From Nitrosopumilales archaeon (GTDB lineage Archaea > Thermoproteota > Nitrososphaeria > Nitrososphaerales > Nitrosopumilaceae): DNA of 7,886 bases. Numbering within the stretch: position 1 is the first letter of the stretch; each line of letters starts with the position of its first letter. A program made the position numbers and the translations under genes. The notes beneath the pieces are model-generated. The model ran no database searches. It worked only from the letters and a program-made list of their open reading frames with translations, and had not been told where the DNA came from. The stretch lies in contig JANXYF010000065.1 of assembly GCA_025350175.1 (NCBI GenBank), positions 1 through 7,886 on the forward strand. The letters run 5' to 3'. Shown here piece by piece: positions 7,056-7,886 of this stretch.

Positions 7056-7064
7056 CTTTATATC
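7056..7064 (-). promoter_or_regulatory. TATA box upstream of the 59-aa gene
   Basis: The minus strand reads GATATAAAG, centred about 31 bp before the ATG at 7029, which would start transcription within a few bases of the start codon. No Shine-Dalgarno match precedes that ATG (GATAACAA), consistent with a leaderless or nearly leaderless mRNA. The region is very AT-rich (another TATA-like run lies at 7066-7077), so the exact element is uncertain. Confidence 0.4.
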
Positions 7065-7078
7065 TTTTATTATATATT

Positions 7079-7092
7079 TGATCATCTGATCA
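7079..7092. repeat. Doubled TGATCA palindrome, possible operator
   Basis: The sequence reads TGATCA-TC-TGATCA: two copies of a palindromic hexamer with their centres 8 bp apart. It lies about 50 bp upstream of both the 59-aa gene (minus) and the tRNA-Ser gene (plus), in the shared divergent promoter region. Paired short palindromes at this spacing are typical of sites bound by two adjacent dimers of a small regulator. A binding role is inference; chance occurrence in AT-rich DNA is possible. Confidence 0.35.
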
Positions 7093-7105
7093 CTTGTCCT
7101 CATTG

Positions 7106-7112
7106 TATTTAT
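7106..7112 (+). promoter_or_regulatory. TATA box of the tRNA-Ser gene
   Basis: The plus strand reads TATTTAT, centred about 31 bp before the first base of the mature tRNA. Archaeal initiation about 25 bp downstream would give a precursor with a 5' leader of about 5 nt, removed by RNase P. Confidence 0.4.
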
Positions 7113-7139
7113 GTACCAAAACCAGAGTCTTGACAGGCT

Positions 7140-7235
7140 GCCAGGTTAGCCAAGTGGAACGGCGACCGCCTCGAGATCAAATACAAGGTAGCGGTTGTGC
7201 TTCGGCACGCAGGGGTTCGAATCCCTTACCTGGCG
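7140..7235 (+). tRNA. tRNA-Ser(CGA) with intron
   Basis: This gene reads serine codon UCG. The acceptor stem is GCCAGGT (7140-7146) paired with ACCTGGC (7228-7234), followed by discriminator G73 at 7235; CCA is not encoded. The D stem is GCC/GGC (7149-7151, 7161-7163). The anticodon stem is ACCGC (7165-7169) paired with GCGGT (7191-7195), but 21 nt lie between the two arms, so an intron of 14 nt must be removed to leave the 7-nt loop CTCGAGA with anticodon CGA (7172-7174). A long variable arm GTGC-TTCG-GCAC (7197-7208) marks a class II tRNA, as expected for serine. The T arm is AGGGG/CCCTT around TTCGAAT (7211-7227), with one G-T pair. The mature length is 82 nt. A TATA box lies upstream and a T7 tract downstream, so it is probably transcribed alone. 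Confidence 0.95.
7176..7189 (+). other. tRNA-Ser intron (14 nt, position 37/38)
   Basis: Removing these bases restores the 7-nt anticodon loop. The precursor can fold as a bulge-helix-bulge for the archaeal splicing endonuclease: 3-nt bulges AGA (7174-7176) and GTA (7188-7190) flank a central helix of CTCG (7170-7173) with CAAG (7184-7187), in which three of four positions pair and one is C-A. The outer helix in the intron is only T7177-A7183, so the motif is relaxed. Because A occurs at both 7176 and 7190, a cut one base later gives the same mature tRNA. Confidence 0.85.
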
Positions 7236-7236
7236 C

Positions 7237-7243
7237 TTTTTTT
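7237..7243 (+). terminator. Oligo-T terminator of the tRNA-Ser gene
   Basis: Seven T residues begin two bases after the discriminator base of the tRNA. This is the usual form of an archaeal terminator. The tract ends 7 bp before the 3' end of the convergent J-domain/TPR gene and would keep tRNA transcription out of it. Confidence 0.6.
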
Positions 7244-7250
7244 AATCAAT

Positions 7251-7886
7251 CTACTGTCTTAGCTTCTTTGCTTTTTCATAACATTTTTCAGATTCTTTTT
7301 GTTTACCCAATTTCAAAAACACTCCACCCTTGTTATGCCATGCAACTGCAAACTCGGGATTCAATTTTGTTGCTCTATCAAAGCACTCCAATGCTTTTCC
7401 AAATTTTTCCAAAATAAAAAAACATACGCCTTTGAAATTCCAAGTAGATGCACGTGTTGGGTCCAATAAAATTGCTTCATCAAAAGACTCCATTGCATCT
7501 TCGTATCTTTTTAAGTCAGACAAACATATTCCTTTAAGATTCCAAGCATCCGAAGATTCAGGATTTATTTGTAAAACTTTATCATAGCAATAAAGTGCAT
7601 CGTCATGTCTTTTCAGATTAGATAAAGCATCGCCCTTTTTGAGCCAGGCATTTGCATAGCGTGGTAATTTTTCTAATGCTTTATCTAAAAATTCAATTGC
7701 TTCTTCATACTTTTGTTTTAAAAGTAATTTCTCAGCCTCCCCATAAGAGTAAACCGCATCTTCAGGATAAATGTCTCCAAATTTTTGACTGAGTTTTGAT
7801 TCTCCAATATCTTGTAACCTCAAGGTCTGATACGCATCAGAGATTTTTACAAATCGTTCTTCATTTCCTTCTGAAGAATCCTTGTC
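7251..7886 (-). CDS. DnaJ-domain/TPR-repeat protein, 5' partial
   Basis: The frame is open to the right edge of the window, giving 211 visible residues; the start lies outside. A TTG at 7823 could be taken for a start, but the codons before it encode DKDSSEGNEERFVKISDAY, which matches the end of a J-domain: Asp-Lys of an HPDK motif, then helix III with the F-x-x-I-x-x-A-Y pattern. J-domains recruit and stimulate DnaK/Hsp70. The rest is five TPR units in exact 34-residue register at visible residues 44-77, 78-111, 112-145, 146-179 and 180-211 (the last short). Each has the W/Y-x-x-K/A-G-x-x-L-x-x-x-x-x-x-x-x-A pattern, and three end in an NP or DP turn (INPES, LDPTR, LNPEF). TPRs bind protein partners, so a co-chaperone or assembly role is likely, with the partner unknown. 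There is no signal peptide in the visible part. It converges on the tRNA-Ser gene with 15 bp between them. Confidence 0.88.
   Translation of the reverse strand, partial: DKDSSEGNEERFVKISDAYQTLRLQDIGESKLSQKFGDIYPEDAVYSYGEAEKLLLKQKYEEAIEFLDKALEKLPRYANAWLKKGDALSNLKRHDDALYCYDKVLQINPESSDAWNLKGICLSDLKRYEDAMESFDEAILLDPTRASTWNFKGVCFFILEKFGKALECFDRATKLNPEFAVAWHNKGGVFLKLGKQKESEKCYEKAKKLRQ

Noticed and set aside
6878..7081. Open frame of 67 codons on the plus strand
   Set aside because: It is antisense to the better-supported 59-aa gene and ends in low-complexity hydrophobic sequence from the AT-rich promoter region.
7140..7235. tRNA-Leu as an alternative identity, because leucine tRNAs also have a long variable arm
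   Set aside because: After intron removal the loop gives anticodon CGA, which reads a serine codon, and the discriminator base is G as in archaeal tRNA-Ser.
7094..7417. Open frame of 107 codons on the plus strand
   Set aside because: It runs through the whole tRNA-Ser gene and its terminator and then antisense to the TPR gene, so it cannot be a real protein gene.

Overview
The window is AT-rich archaeal DNA and most probably comes from a Nitrososphaerota (Thaumarchaeota) genome of the Nitrosopumilus/Nitrosarchaeum kind. Four things point there: an archaeal FEN-1, a tRNA-Ser with a 14-nt intron at the canonical 37/38 position and no encoded CCA, secreted proteins with the WIKNxAxWW-type N-terminal segment or an IPEFP C-terminal anchor that I associate with this phylum, and TATA boxes about 30 bp from start codons that suggest leaderless mRNAs. 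This assignment is an inference from protein style, not from a marker-gene comparison.

Layout. At 2-1510 (+) lies a 5'-truncated tandem ThyX-like protein. Everything from there to 7029 is on the minus strand. The first minus gene in the window (1502-2551) is a secreted Lon-type (S16) serine protease without an ATPase, whose stop codon overlaps that of the ThyX-like gene tail to tail. Next comes a 728-aa secreted sedolisin (S53) with Ig-like and fibronectin type III modules (2614-4800). After it is a small secreted protein with a C-terminal membrane anchor that is interrupted by an in-frame TGA (4918-5484). These three make a block of exported proteins. Next is a replication/repair block read in the order 7029 to 5556: a 59-aa protein of unknown function, a 60-aa ribbon-helix-helix-like protein with a TTG start, and FEN-1 with a TTG start.

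A 110-bp divergent spacer (7030-7139) separates that block from an intron-containing tRNA-Ser(CGA) at 7140-7235 (+). It carries TATA boxes for both directions and a doubled TGATCA palindrome. The tRNA ends in a T7 tract 8 bp before the tail of a convergent gene. That gene (7251-7886, minus) runs off the right edge: its frame stays open past the apparent start at 7823 into the end of a J-domain, so it encodes a DnaJ-domain protein with five TPR repeats.

Most of the window is ordinary archaeal housekeeping and export functions. The points most worth a second look are the interrupted anchored protein, the sedolisin without a recognisable activation prodomain beside an ATPase-free secreted Lon-like protease, the degenerate motifs in the tandem ThyX-like protein, and the uncharacterised small genes ahead of fen. 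I see no CRISPR array, insertion sequence, rRNA or riboswitch.
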